DNA from: a virus
Length of the DNA stretch: 25,314 bases
IMG/VR virus record: IMGVR_UViG_3300046001_009447
Location: 1-25,314 of that record
Reading direction: 5' to 3' (one strand)
The first letter of the stretch is position 1. Every line of letters starts with the position of its first letter. Below, piece by piece: positions 15,374-23,102 of this stretch. Below the pieces are notes generated by a model that was not told the origin of the DNA, searched no databases, and saw nothing but the letters and a program-made list of their open reading frames with translations. The translations under genes and the position numbers were made by a program.

Positions 15374-18300
15374 TTAGAATATATAACCTGGAACAGCATA
15401 TCTGTTTCCTGCATATATTATTTCAATCCATGAGTCTGGTTCTCCTAAAACGTTGTTTGGAGGAAGATTACTAAATACTAAATCTACCATGTTACCTCCT
15501 GCTGGTGGGTTAGCTGGGGGTTGAACTCCTGGAGTATCAATTTCTAAACGGTTAGTTTGTAAAATAGCTCCACTAACACCATCATTAACACGCATTAAAT
15601 CTGAAGCGTTGTTAATTGTAACAAAGTCTACAGACTGTATTGTAGTTGCAGATACTGTATAAACTAAATAGTTTGGTTGGTTGTTAAATGTACCACCACT
15701 AATACCTGAGGTACCATTAAATGATAAACCTGAAGTACCTGCTGAACCGCTTGTACCTGAGGTACCACTTGCTGCTGATAAACCTGCAGCACCTGCAATA
15801 CCTGAAGTACCTGAACTACCACTTGTACCTGCAGTACCTGATGTTCTTGAATTACCACTAGTTCCAGCTGTACCAGATGTATTTGAAGCACCTGAGGTAC
15901 CTGCTGTTCCTGAAGTATTTGAAGCACCTGAAGTACCTGCTGTACCGCTTGTACCGCTTGTACCTGAAGTACCAGAAGCACCTGAACCTCCATCTACACC
16001 CGAAGTACCAGATGAACCTGAAGTACCGGCTGTACCGCTTGTTGCACTAGCACCACTAGTACCATTTGTACCTGAAGTATTACTTGCTCCTGAGTTACCA
16101 GCTGTACCTGAAGTACCTGAATTACCTGATGTACCGTTTGAACCTGCTGTGCCTGAAGTACCACTTGTTTGGGATATACCACTAGCACCTGCTAGACCTG
16201 AAGTACCAGAACTTCCGCTTGTACCTGAAGTACCGCTTGTTGCACTAGCTCCACTTGTACCATTTGTTCCGGAAGCACCTGAAGTGCCATTTGTTCCGTT
16301 TGTACCTGAGGCACCACTAGTACCATTAGTTCCATTTGTTTGAGAAGCACCTGATGTTCCAGCTGTACCACTTGTTTGTGAAGCACCTGAAGCACCGGCT
16401 GTACCTGAAGAACCACTTGTTCCAGAAGTACCAGAAGTTGCACTAGCTGCAGAAAAACCAGCAGCACCTGCTATACCTGAAGTGCCTGATGATCCACTTG
16501 TTCCACTTGTACCATTTGTACCTGAAGTACCAGATGCACCTGAAGTGCCACTTGTACCTGAAGCTCCTGAAGTTCCGCTTGTACCTGAAGTTCCTGAAGC
16601 ACCGCTTGTACCATTTGTTCCGTTTGTACCTGAAGCACCGCTTGTACCATTTGTACCTGCCGTACTAGAAACACCTGAAGTTCCAGTTGTACCGTTTGTA
16701 CCTGAAGCACCTGAAGTGCCATTTGTACCTGAAGTTGCTGCAGCTCCTGAAGTTCCATTTGAACCTGAAGTGCCTGATGTTCCGCTTGTGTTTGATATAC
16801 CACTAGCACCTGCTAAACCTGAAGTACCTGATGAACCTGAAGTACCTGATGTTCCGCTTGTACCAGAAGATCCTGATGTACCTGAAGTTGCAGATACACC
16901 TGATGTTCCATTTGTTCCGTTTGTTCCAGAAGCACCTGAAGTTCCTGAAGAACCACTTACACCTGATGTACCTGAGGTACCATTTGTACCTGCGGTTCCG
17001 CTTGAACCACTTCTTCCTGAAGATCCTACTAAACCTGAAGTGCCTGAACTTCCACTTGAACCTGAAGTACCTGAAGTAGAGCTCTGACCGCTATTACCTG
17101 CGGCACCACTTGATGCATTACTACCACTTGAACCTGAAGTTCCGCTTGTACCTGAAGTACCTGATGCTCCTGAACCCCCATCTACACCTGAAGTACCTGA
17201 ACTGCCTGAAGTACCACTTGTTCCGTTTGTACCACTAGTACCTGCAGTTCCTGAAGTTCCACTGGTTCCACTAGAACCTGATGTTCCAGATGAACCTGAA
17301 GTGCCTGAACTTCCGGCTACTCCAGAGGTACCGTTTGTGCCTGAACTACCTGAAGTACCAGATGTACCATTTGTACCTGAAGAACCAGCTGCTCCTGAAG
17401 TACCGTTTGTACCAGAAGAACCACTTGTTCCACTTGTTCCGCTTGTACCAGAAGATCCAGCATTACCTGATAAACCTGAAGTACCAGTTGAACCAGAACT
17501 TCCGCTTGTGCCTGAAGTTGCTGATTGACCGCTATTACCAGATGCACCACTTGAACCTGAAGATCCAGATGTACCTGAAGTACCATTTGTACCTGAAGTA
17601 CCTGAAGTTCCACTTGTACCTGCTGAACCTGATGTACCTGCTGTACCTGAAGATCCAGATGTACCTGAAGTACCAGAAGTAGCACTTACTGCTGAAGCAC
17701 CTGCTGCACCGGCAATACCTGAAGTACCTGAACTACCTGAAGTACCACTTGTACCACTAGTTCCTGCTGTACCGTTTGTACCAGAAGATCCGCTTGTACC
17801 TGAGGTACCGTTTGTACCTGAAGTTCCTGCAGCACCGCTTGTGCCTGAAGAACCGCTTGTACCTGAAGTACCTGAAGTGCCATTTGTACCTGATGTACCA
17901 GATGTACCTGCTGTACCAGAAGATGCTGCTAAACCTGAAGTACCAGTTGAACCTGAGCTTCCTGAAGTACCTGAAGTTGAACTTTGACCGCTATTACCGG
18001 CAGCACCATTTGATCCTGAGGATCCTGAAGTACCGCTTGTACCTGAAGTTGCTGAGGCACCTGAAGTACCATTTGTACCTGTTGAACCAGATGAACCTGA
18101 ACTTCCACTAGTTCCACTTGAGTTAGATGTTCCAGATGAACCTGAAGTTCCTGAACTACCACTTGTTCCTGAAGAACCAGAAGTACCACTAGTTCCTGAT
18201 GAACCGCTTGAACCACTTGTACCAGAAGAACCAGAAGTACCGCTTGTACCACTTGTATTTGATATACCACTAGCACCTGCTAGACCTGAGGTACCAGAAC

Positions 18301-20272
18301 TACCTGAGCTTCCGCTTGTGCCTGAACTTCCAGAGGTACCTGCTGTACCTGAAGTTCCTGACGAACCTGATGTTCCTGAAGAATCTGATGTACCGCTAGT
18401 TCCTGCAGTACCATTTGTACCTGATGTACCTGAACTACCTGAAGTTCCTGCACTACCTGAAACACCAGATGTACCTGAAGTACCTGATGTACCAGAATTA
18501 CCGGCTAAACCTGAAGTACCTGAGCTTCCACTTGAACCAGATGTTCCAGAAGTAGCAGATTGACCACTATTACCAGAGTTACCATTTGTTCCGTTTGAAC
18601 CTGATGTACCTGAAGTGCCATTTGTGCCTGAAGATCCTGAAATACCAGATAAACCTGAAGTGCCTGTACTTCCACTTGAACCTGAAGTACCAGAAGTGGC
18701 GCTTTGACCACTATTACCGTTTGCACCAGATGAACCTGAACTACCTGATGAACCTGATGTTCCGCTTGTGCCTGAAGTTCCTGCTGAACCACTTGATCCA
18801 GATAAACCTGAAGTACCAGTTGAACCTGAACTTCCACTTGTACCTGAGGTTGCACTTTGTCCTGAGTTTCCGTTTACACCTGAAGAACCACTTGTTCCAG
18901 ATGTACCTGAACTACCTGATGAACCTGAAGTACCACTTGAACCTACTAAACCTGAAGTACCTGAACTGCCTGAGCTACCGCTTGTACCTGAGGTTGCACT
19001 TTGACCACTATTTCCTGATACACCAGAAGATCCGTTTGATCCTGAACTTCCTGAGCTACCTGATGAACCTGAAGTACCTGACGAACCTACTAAACCTGAA
19101 GTACCTGTACTTCCACTTGAACCTGAAGTACCAGAAGTTGCACTTTGTCCTGAATTTCCAGCAATACCTGATGATCCATTTGAACCTGAGCTACCAGAAG
19201 ATCCTGAAGTGCCTGAAGTGCCTGACGAACCTACTAAACCTGAAGTACCTGATGAACCTGATGAACCTGAAGTACCTGAAGTTGCACTTTGTCCTGAATT
19301 TCCAGCAATACCTGATGATCCATTCGAACCACTAGATCCTGATGAACCTGAAGTACCACTTGAACCTGATGAACCAGTTAAACCTGAGGTACCAGATGAA
19401 CCTGAGCTACCGCTTGTGCCTGAAGTTGCTGATTGACCGCTGTTACCAGAAACACCATTTGAACCACTACTACCACTAGAACCAGATGAACCTGAACTAC
19501 CAGAAGATGCCGCTAAACCTGAAGTACCTGTACTACCAGAAGAACCTGATGTTCCTGAGGTAGCACTTTGACCACTATTTCCTGCTATACCAGAAGATCC
19601 ATTTGAACCTGAACTACCTGAAGAGCCAGATGTACCAGATGAACCAGACGATGAGGTTAAACCACTTGTACCAGAAGAACCTGATGTTCCACTTGTACCT
19701 GAAGTTGCAGATTGACCACTATTACCACCAGCACCCGCTGAACCAGATGAACCTGAAGATCCACTTGTACCTGCTGTACCTGAAGAACCAGCACTTGCTG
19801 AGCTACCAGAAGTACCGCTTGTACCTCCACTTGTACCTGAAGAACCTTCTATACCAGAACTACCTGAAGAACCAGATGATCCAGAAGATCCACTTGTGCC
19901 AGAAGTACCAGATGAGCTAGAAGTACCTGAGGTACCTGCTGTTGATCCTGAAGTACCTGAAGTACCATTTACACCTGAAGTACCATTTGTACCTGATTGT
20001 CCACTTGAACCTGTTATACCTGATGTACCAGAAGAACCTGAAGTACCGCTAGTACCTGATGTACCAGATGTACCTGTTGTACCACTTCCTCCGCCTCCTC
20101 CTTGAACTAACGATACAACACCCTCATCATCAATTGTTAAGACATATCCCTCCCATCCTTGTGTTACGATAGGTAAGTTATATTTGTTAAAGCCAAGTGA
20201 TCTATCAAAGAAACCCCTACCTTGGTTTGGGTTGTCTAATCGATTATTACCACTGTACCTGTTTTCAGCCAT
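15374..20272 (-). CDS. Collagen-like Gly-Thr-Ser repeat protein, probable virion fibre
   Basis: The protein has 1632 residues. Residues 1-60 are a unique head (MAENRYSGNNRLDNPNQGRG, ending LVQGGGGG). About 61-1529 are nearly unbroken Gly-X-Y triplets dominated by GTS, GSS, GTN, GTA and GSN. About 1530-1632 form a unique beta-rich C-terminal domain ending NRYAVPGYIF. The repeat has essentially no proline and almost no charged residues, unlike typical bacterial and phage collagens. Collagen-like segments occur in many phage fibres. If it were fully triple-helical, about 1465 residues at 0.29 nm would reach roughly 420 nm. There is no signal peptide. The position between tail completion and sheath genes implies a virion part such as whiskers, neck fibres or decoration. 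The next genes include glycosyltransferases, so O-glycosylation of Thr/Ser is plausible. The role is inferred; the repeat is certain. Confidence 0.85.
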   Translation of the reverse strand: MAENRYSGNNRLDNPNQGRGFFDRSLGFNKYNLPIVTQGWEGYVLTIDDEGVVSLVQGGGGGSGTTGTSGTSGTSGTSGSSGTSGITGSSGQSGTNGTSGVNGTSGTSGSTAGTSGTSSSSGTSGTSGSSGSSGSSGSSGIEGSSGTSGGTSGTSGSSASAGSSGTAGTSGSSGSSGSAGAGGNSGQSATSGTSGTSGSSGTSGLTSSSGSSGTSGSSGSSGSNGSSGIAGNSGQSATSGTSGSSGSTGTSGLAASSGSSGSSGSSGSSGSNGVSGNSGQSATSGTSGSSGSSGTSGLTGSSGSSGTSGSSGSSGSNGSSGIAGNSGQSATSGTSGSSGSSGTSGLVGSSGTSGTSGSSGSSGSNGSSGIAGNSGQSATSGTSGSSGSTGTSGLVGSSGTSGSSGSSGSSGSNGSSGVSGNSGQSATSGTSGSSGSSGTSGLVGSSGTSGSSGSSGTSGTSGSSGVNGNSGQSATSGTSGSSGSTGTSGLSGSSGSAGTSGTSGTSGSSGSSGSSGANGNSGQSATSGTSGSSGSTGTSGLSGISGSSGTNGTSGTSGSNGTNGNSGNSGQSATSGTSGSSGSSGTSGLAGNSGTSGTSGTSGVSGSAGTSGSSGTSGTNGTAGTSGTSDSSGTSGSSGTSGTAGTSGSSGTSGSSGSSGTSGLAGASGISNTSGTSGTSGSSGTSGSSGSSGTSGTSGSSGTSGSSGTSGSSGTSNSSGTSGSSGSSGSTGTNGTSGASATSGTSGTSGSSGSNGAAGNSGQSSTSGTSGSSGSTGTSGLAASSGTAGTSGTSGTNGTSGTSGTSGSSGTSGAAGTSGTNGTSGTSGSSGTNGTAGTSGTSGTSGSSGTSGIAGAAGASAVSATSGTSGTSGSSGTAGTSGSAGTSGTSGTSGTNGTSGTSGSSGSSGASGNSGQSATSGTSGSSGSTGTSGLSGNAGSSGTSGTSGTSGSSGTNGTSGAAGSSGTNGTSGTSGSSGTNGTSGVAGSSGTSGSSGTSGSSGTSGTSGTAGTSGTNGTSGTSGSSGTSGVDGGSGASGTSGTSGTSGSSGSNASSGAAGNSGQSSTSGTSGSSGSSGTSGLVGSSGRSGSSGTAGTNGTSGTSGVSGSSGTSGASGTNGTNGTSGVSATSGTSGSSGTSGTSGTSGSSGTSGLAGASGISNTSGTSGTSGSNGTSGAAATSGTNGTSGASGTNGTTGTSGVSSTAGTNGTSGASGTNGTNGTSGASGTSGTSGTSGASGTSGTSGASGTSGTNGTSGTSGSSGTSGIAGAAGFSAASATSGTSGTSGSSGTAGASGASQTSGTAGTSGASQTNGTNGTSGASGTNGTNGTSGASGTNGTSGASATSGTSGTSGSSGTSGLAGASGISQTSGTSGTAGSNGTSGNSGTSGTAGNSGASNTSGTNGTSGASATSGTAGTSGSSGTSGVDGGSGASGTSGTSGTSGTAGTSGASNTSGTAGTSGASNTSGTAGTSGNSRTSGTAGTSGSSGTSGIAGAAGLSAASGTSGTSGSAGTSGLSFNGTSGISGGTFNNQPNYLVYTVSATTIQSVDFVTINNASDLMRVNDGVSGAILQTNRLEIDTPGVQPPANPPAGGNMVDLVFSNLPPNNVLGEPDSWIEIIYAGNRYAVPGYIF
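15700..20092 (-). repeat. Tandem Gly-X-Y coding repeat, about 4.4 kb
   Basis: About 490 nine-base triplet units encode Gly-Thr-Ser-like triplets. The synonymous codons are mixed: glycine is often GGT, but Thr appears as ACT or ACA and Ser as TCA, AGC, AGT or TCT in neighbouring units. The amino acid repeat is therefore far more regular than the DNA. The absence of stops in other frames creates many false open frames on both strands. Confidence 0.95.
18430..19726 (-). repeat. 48-residue superrepeat within the collagen-like gene
   Basis: From residue 183 to about 615 the triplets are organised in nine tandem copies of a 45- to 51-residue (mostly 48, 16-triplet) block. Each block opens with GNSGQSATSGTS, where Ala replaces the expected Gly, and carries GTSGL plus a small residue about 18 residues later. 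Three further isolated GNSGQS(A/S)TS blocks occur downstream. Confidence 0.85.
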
Positions 20273-20288
20273 GCCTTAAAAACGTTTC

Positions 20289-20299
20289 TTATAAATATT
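20289..20299 (-). promoter_or_regulatory. AATATTTATAA start-proximal motif
   Basis: This is an exact minus-strand copy 16 bases before the ATG of the collagen-like gene, in the 49-base gap after the gp15-like gene. A weak AAGG precedes the ATG. Confidence 0.5.
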
Positions 20300-20321
20300 A
20301 AAACTTATATTGATAAAACTG

Positions 20322-21164
20322 TTAAGGCAGCTTATTTACAGTAGTTTCTGATATCAATACCTGAGTTGTGTTTGAGAATTTCGATATAGCTGTTACATCT
20401 TTCTGTAATGTGTCTGGAATGATGTAGCCGTTAATTCTTAAATCGAATGTACTTCTAATAATACGTTCGTCGTTGTTAGTTAGTTCGGTTTGAAAACCAA
20501 AAGAATCGATCATTGTTTTAAATTGGTATCTTTCAGGATTACCCCAGTATGCATCAGAAGCATATTCAATTGCCTCAACTATTTTGTTTAGTTGCTCAAC
20601 ATAGTACGTAAATGCCGCGCATGTATACGTTATAGTAACATAATCAGGCACAACTGTGGCGTAGTATTGAATTTCAGGAGTTCGGTTATTTAATACGTTA
20701 AATTGACTATATTCGTTTCGTGCGTCATAGCTTTTTTTAGAAACACTATAGTTGTTTGGGTTGTTAGCGTCTAACTTGTTTGTAATAGTTCTGTTTTTTG
20801 TAATATCTGTTCTTTTGAACATGATAAGAGGTGCCATAATTTTACCTTTTATATCTCGGTAAAATCCATCTCTTTGATATGATTTCCATTTTTCAGGAGA
20901 ACCATAAATTACGGGAACAGGTAAACGTTCACCATTTTGCAATACTGAAGGTTTAATTACTTCATTAAAATAATAAAAAACGGCTTCATCAATGTCTTGA
21001 ATACCAACGCTAAATGGTTTTACATCATCTCCTTTCCACGATACCTGTTGTGAGCGATTTGGCTTTAATCTATCGTTTGGATTTCCCCATTCAGGAGCAG
21101 TTGCCTTATGTTGAGATAAGCTTATCTCTTTTTGGGTTTTTGGAGTCGGTTTTCTAGTAGCCAT
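20322..21164 (-). CDS. Tail completion / sheath stabiliser protein (T4 gp15-like)
   Basis: This 280-residue protein has a basic, disordered N-terminus (MATRKPTPKTQKEISLSQHK), then VGIQDIDEAVFYYFNEVIKP, RLPVPVIYGSPEKWKSYQRD and IKGKIMAPLIMFKRTDI. A strand-rich core with YYATVVPDYVTITYTCAAFT follows and ends in LRINGYIIPD. This matches the layout of T4 gp15-type tail terminator proteins, which cap the tail and join it to the neck. It is the last of three genes linked by TAATG overlaps (21164 is shared with the gp14-like gene). In T4 the same order 13-14-15 precedes the sheath; here the collagen-like and glycosyltransferase block separates it from the sheath gene. The assignment is by motif pattern and synteny and is fairly confident. 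Confidence 0.72.
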   Translation of the reverse strand: MATRKPTPKTQKEISLSQHKATAPEWGNPNDRLKPNRSQQVSWKGDDVKPFSVGIQDIDEAVFYYFNEVIKPSVLQNGERLPVPVIYGSPEKWKSYQRDGFYRDIKGKIMAPLIMFKRTDITKNRTITNKLDANNPNNYSVSKKSYDARNEYSQFNVLNNRTPEIQYYATVVPDYVTITYTCAAFTYYVEQLNKIVEAIEYASDAYWGNPERYQFKTMIDSFGFQTELTNNDERIIRSTFDLRINGYIIPDTLQKDVTAISKFSNTTQVLISETTVNKLP

Positions 21165-21685
21165 TATATTCTTTGATTAACAATTCCAACACGATCAGCA
21201 GGTACATAGTGAGCATCACATATTACACTTACATTGTAACCAAACTCATTCAAATCAGTTTCTAATGGGTTAACATTATTAGCATCCGTATATGGATAAG
21301 CAGGATCTTTACCTACAAAGAATTGACTTGTGTTTACGTTGTCAATTTCCCAATATCCATTTTGGAACATTATAAAGTCACCTACCTCAGGTTGAACATT
21401 AGCGTCAACTAAATCATCTCGTAAGAATCTATATTGAACACTCCATTTAAAGTCAACACCAAAATCATCAACTGGGTTTTCAAAATTGCTGGTTTCGATT
21501 AAAGCATATATAAGTAAAGGTTGTTGAAATACTCTTCCCATATTTGCCTCACCATACATATTTGTTTTTGTTTCTGTAAGGTTTACTTTATAAAATACTA
21601 CTTGTTGAGAAATAATGTTTTGCATCAACTCGCGGTTGATGTATCTAAACATTGAAATATCTCTAGCTTGTCCAAATAGTGCCAT
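21164..21685 (-). CDS. Neck protein (T4 gp14-like)
   Basis: This 173-residue protein begins MALFGQARDISMFRYINREL. It continues with a strand-rich domain containing QQVVFYKVNLTETKTNMYGE, PLLIYALIE, VDFKWSVQYRFLRDDLVD, and PEVGDFIMFQNGYWEIDNVN (about 99-118). The FY.V....TN.YGEA pattern followed by the EVGDFI...G.YEI-type turn is typical of gp14-like neck proteins that help close the head-tail connector. It is coupled on both sides by one-base TAATG overlaps, upstream to the gp13-like gene and downstream to the gp15-like gene. The order 13-14-15 supports the assignment. A generic head-tail connector label is the safe alternative. Confidence 0.65.
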   Translation of the reverse strand: MALFGQARDISMFRYINRELMQNIISQQVVFYKVNLTETKTNMYGEANMGRVFQQPLLIYALIETSNFENPVDDFGVDFKWSVQYRFLRDDLVDANVQPEVGDFIMFQNGYWEIDNVNTSQFFVGKDPAYPYTDANNVNPLETDLNEFGYNVSVICDAHYVPADRVGIVNQRI

Positions 21686-22881
21686 TATCCTATAAAGATT
21701 GTCATTGGTGATTGATTCAATTCATTTTGTCTTGCAGTAGATTCTGCTGATCTTCTTTCTAATAATGCTTGACGAGATGTTGAATCAAAATATTCTCTTA
21801 ATCTTGTAATTAAATTTTCTTTTTCTGTAGTAGCAGCTGTAACTAATGTATCACCATTTAATGTTACTTCTGCCCCTGGAATTGGTATTGAAGAATATTT
21901 GTTACGAGTGTAACCTAACATTTCTTTAGATAATGCTAATGTGTATTCAAATATCCAAGATCTACCTACAGAGTTAATATCGTTATAGTTAGGGTTAGTG
22001 TATGGAACGTTTGAGGCGTTTGAAATTTTTCCTATACCATTTGTTACAGCTGAGTTTAATCTGTCTTCTACTTTAATAAAGTCGAATACTAAGATTTCAC
22101 CATATCCTAAACCGTCTGCCCCATCAAAATCACCATCACCCATTCCAGTACCAGGTACTGGGAATACTGTAATAATATTATTTATAATATTAAAGGTATA
22201 GTTAGATAAAGTTACAGTGTTTTGCATTTCAATTGCTTGAAGATTCTGCATTGTGTAACTTGTAGGCATCATAAGATAGTTAGAGTATCCATATCCAAAG
22301 CCATAAACACCAGCTGCAGGAACACCTCCTAAACCAGCACCTCCACCTTGACCTAACATGTAGGGAGAATATAATTGGTTAATTGCTGGAGGTGGTTGAT
22401 ACCAAACGTTTTTAATTTCTATACCGCCTGAAATTCCATTTTCAATAGCCCATGCTTTTAGGTCATATTGTTGAACAGATGCTGTAAGCATTAATTGACC
22501 TTTAAGCCAAGTTACGTTACCACCAGCTCCTGCTTCCTCACCATACTGTTGAGACAGTCTAACAATGTTTGCCATTGAAGGTGTGATGATACTGTCGTTA
22601 ACATCAATAGATTGTGTTACACCTTCTAAAGATAAATAGTTATCTCTTAATTGATATGCGTATAATTCGTTGCCGTAAACTGTAGTTGCTTCTTCAAAAG
22701 CAGTGTAAAAGTTTACAGCTTGCAGTTCTACGTTTTCGATAGGGTAACCTAAACGAATAGCACAGAACTTTGCTACTTTATCAGCATCAACTTGGAAATC
22801 ATATTGATTATCGTAAAAACCAAAAGGCGTATCTCCAGGGAAAAATGATGATGAGCCAGGCCAAATAGGAACGTTTGCCAT
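21685..22881 (-). CDS. Neck / head-completion protein (T4 gp13-like)
   Basis: This 398-residue protein begins MANVPIWPGSSSFFPGDTPF. A helical N-terminal domain includes VDADKVAKFCAIRLGYPIEN and a NFYTAFEEATTVYGNELYAY segment (about 57-76). A Gly/Tyr-rich flexible middle follows (about 170-205), then a beta region with FNIINNIITVFPVPG and a C-terminal helix pair ending NELNQSPMTIFIG. In T4-like phages gp13 is the larger neck protein that joins the portal-filled head to gp14 and the tail. It is the first of three TAATG-coupled genes and stands 9 bases after the shared AATATTTATAA motif, so it may open its own transcript. The assignment rests on order, size and general pattern. Confidence 0.65.
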   Translation of the reverse strand: MANVPIWPGSSSFFPGDTPFGFYDNQYDFQVDADKVAKFCAIRLGYPIENVELQAVNFYTAFEEATTVYGNELYAYQLRDNYLSLEGVTQSIDVNDSIITPSMANIVRLSQQYGEEAGAGGNVTWLKGQLMLTASVQQYDLKAWAIENGISGGIEIKNVWYQPPPAINQLYSPYMLGQGGGAGLGGVPAAGVYGFGYGYSNYLMMPTSYTMQNLQAIEMQNTVTLSNYTFNIINNIITVFPVPGTGMGDGDFDGADGLGYGEILVFDFIKVEDRLNSAVTNGIGKISNASNVPYTNPNYNDINSVGRSWIFEYTLALSKEMLGYTRNKYSSIPIPGAEVTLNGDTLVTAATTEKENLITRLREYFDSTSRQALLERRSAESTARQNELNQSPMTIFIG

Positions 22882-22890
22882 ACTTTTTAT

Positions 22891-22901
22891 TTATAAATAT
22901 T
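22891..22901 (-). promoter_or_regulatory. AATATTTATAA start-proximal motif
   Basis: This is an exact minus-strand copy 9 bases before the gp13-like ATG. The leader after it is AATAAAAAGT and has no Shine-Dalgarno sequence. Confidence 0.5.
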
Positions 22902-22920
22902 AAAAAAGAAAGCAACTGTC

Positions 22921-23100
22921 CTACCCTATCTGTTCTACTTTGTATTGTCTTCCTGTTGGATCGTTAGCTTGCAATTCAGCAGCTTTTAATTCTGCTTCCT
23001 CTAAATTATCGTAATCGTAAATCGGATCGTCTGATTCTAGTTGTGCTACCCAAATATCATCTAAACCCGGAATAAACTGCATAAATATTCTGTAGATCAT
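22921..23100 (-). CDS. Short acidic protein of unknown function (59 aa)
   Basis: This small frame runs from ATG 23100 to a TAG at 22921-22923. It encodes MIYRIFMQFIPGLDDIWVAQ, an Asp/Glu-rich middle (ESDDPIYDYDNLEEAELKAA) and ELQANDPTGRQYKVEQIG. It begins two bases after the stop of the upstream fibre-like gene and ends just before the gp13-like leader, so it fills an otherwise empty gap and keeps coding character throughout. A second in-frame ATG seven codons in is an alternative start. No signal peptide, membrane segment or known domain is recognised. It may be a small structural or regulatory protein of the late operon. Confidence 0.65.
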   Translation of the reverse strand: MIYRIFMQFIPGLDDIWVAQLESDDPIYDYDNLEEAELKAAELQANDPTGRQYKVEQIG

Positions 23101-23102
23101 AA

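Noticed and set aside
15681-17087. Long plus-strand open frames encoding Pro/Glu/Val-rich repeats (PEVPLVPEVPE)
   Set aside because: These are antisense readings of the Gly-Thr-Ser repeat. The repeat lacks stops in several frames by composition; there is no start context, no unique domain and no plus-strand gene elsewhere.
15664-18855. Minus-strand frames of Val/Leu/Gln-rich repeats (VLQVQAVLQV)
   Set aside because: They are out-of-frame readings of the same collagen-like gene, which has unique, protein-like ends only in its own frame.
15700-20092. CRISPR array or satellite-like DNA
   Set aside because: The repeat unit is a coding triplet without distinct spacers and lies in one continuous open frame with unique N- and C-terminal domains.
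20274-20328. GCCTTAA/TTAAGGC inverted repeat around the gap before the collagen-like gene
   Set aside because: A 7-bp stem with a loop of about 40 bases and no U tract is not convincing as a terminator or attachment site.
4800-22901. TATAAATA read on the plus strand as T4-type late promoters
   Set aside because: That orientation would drive transcription rightwards, against every gene in the window. The motif is reported instead as an element of unknown function before minus-strand genes.
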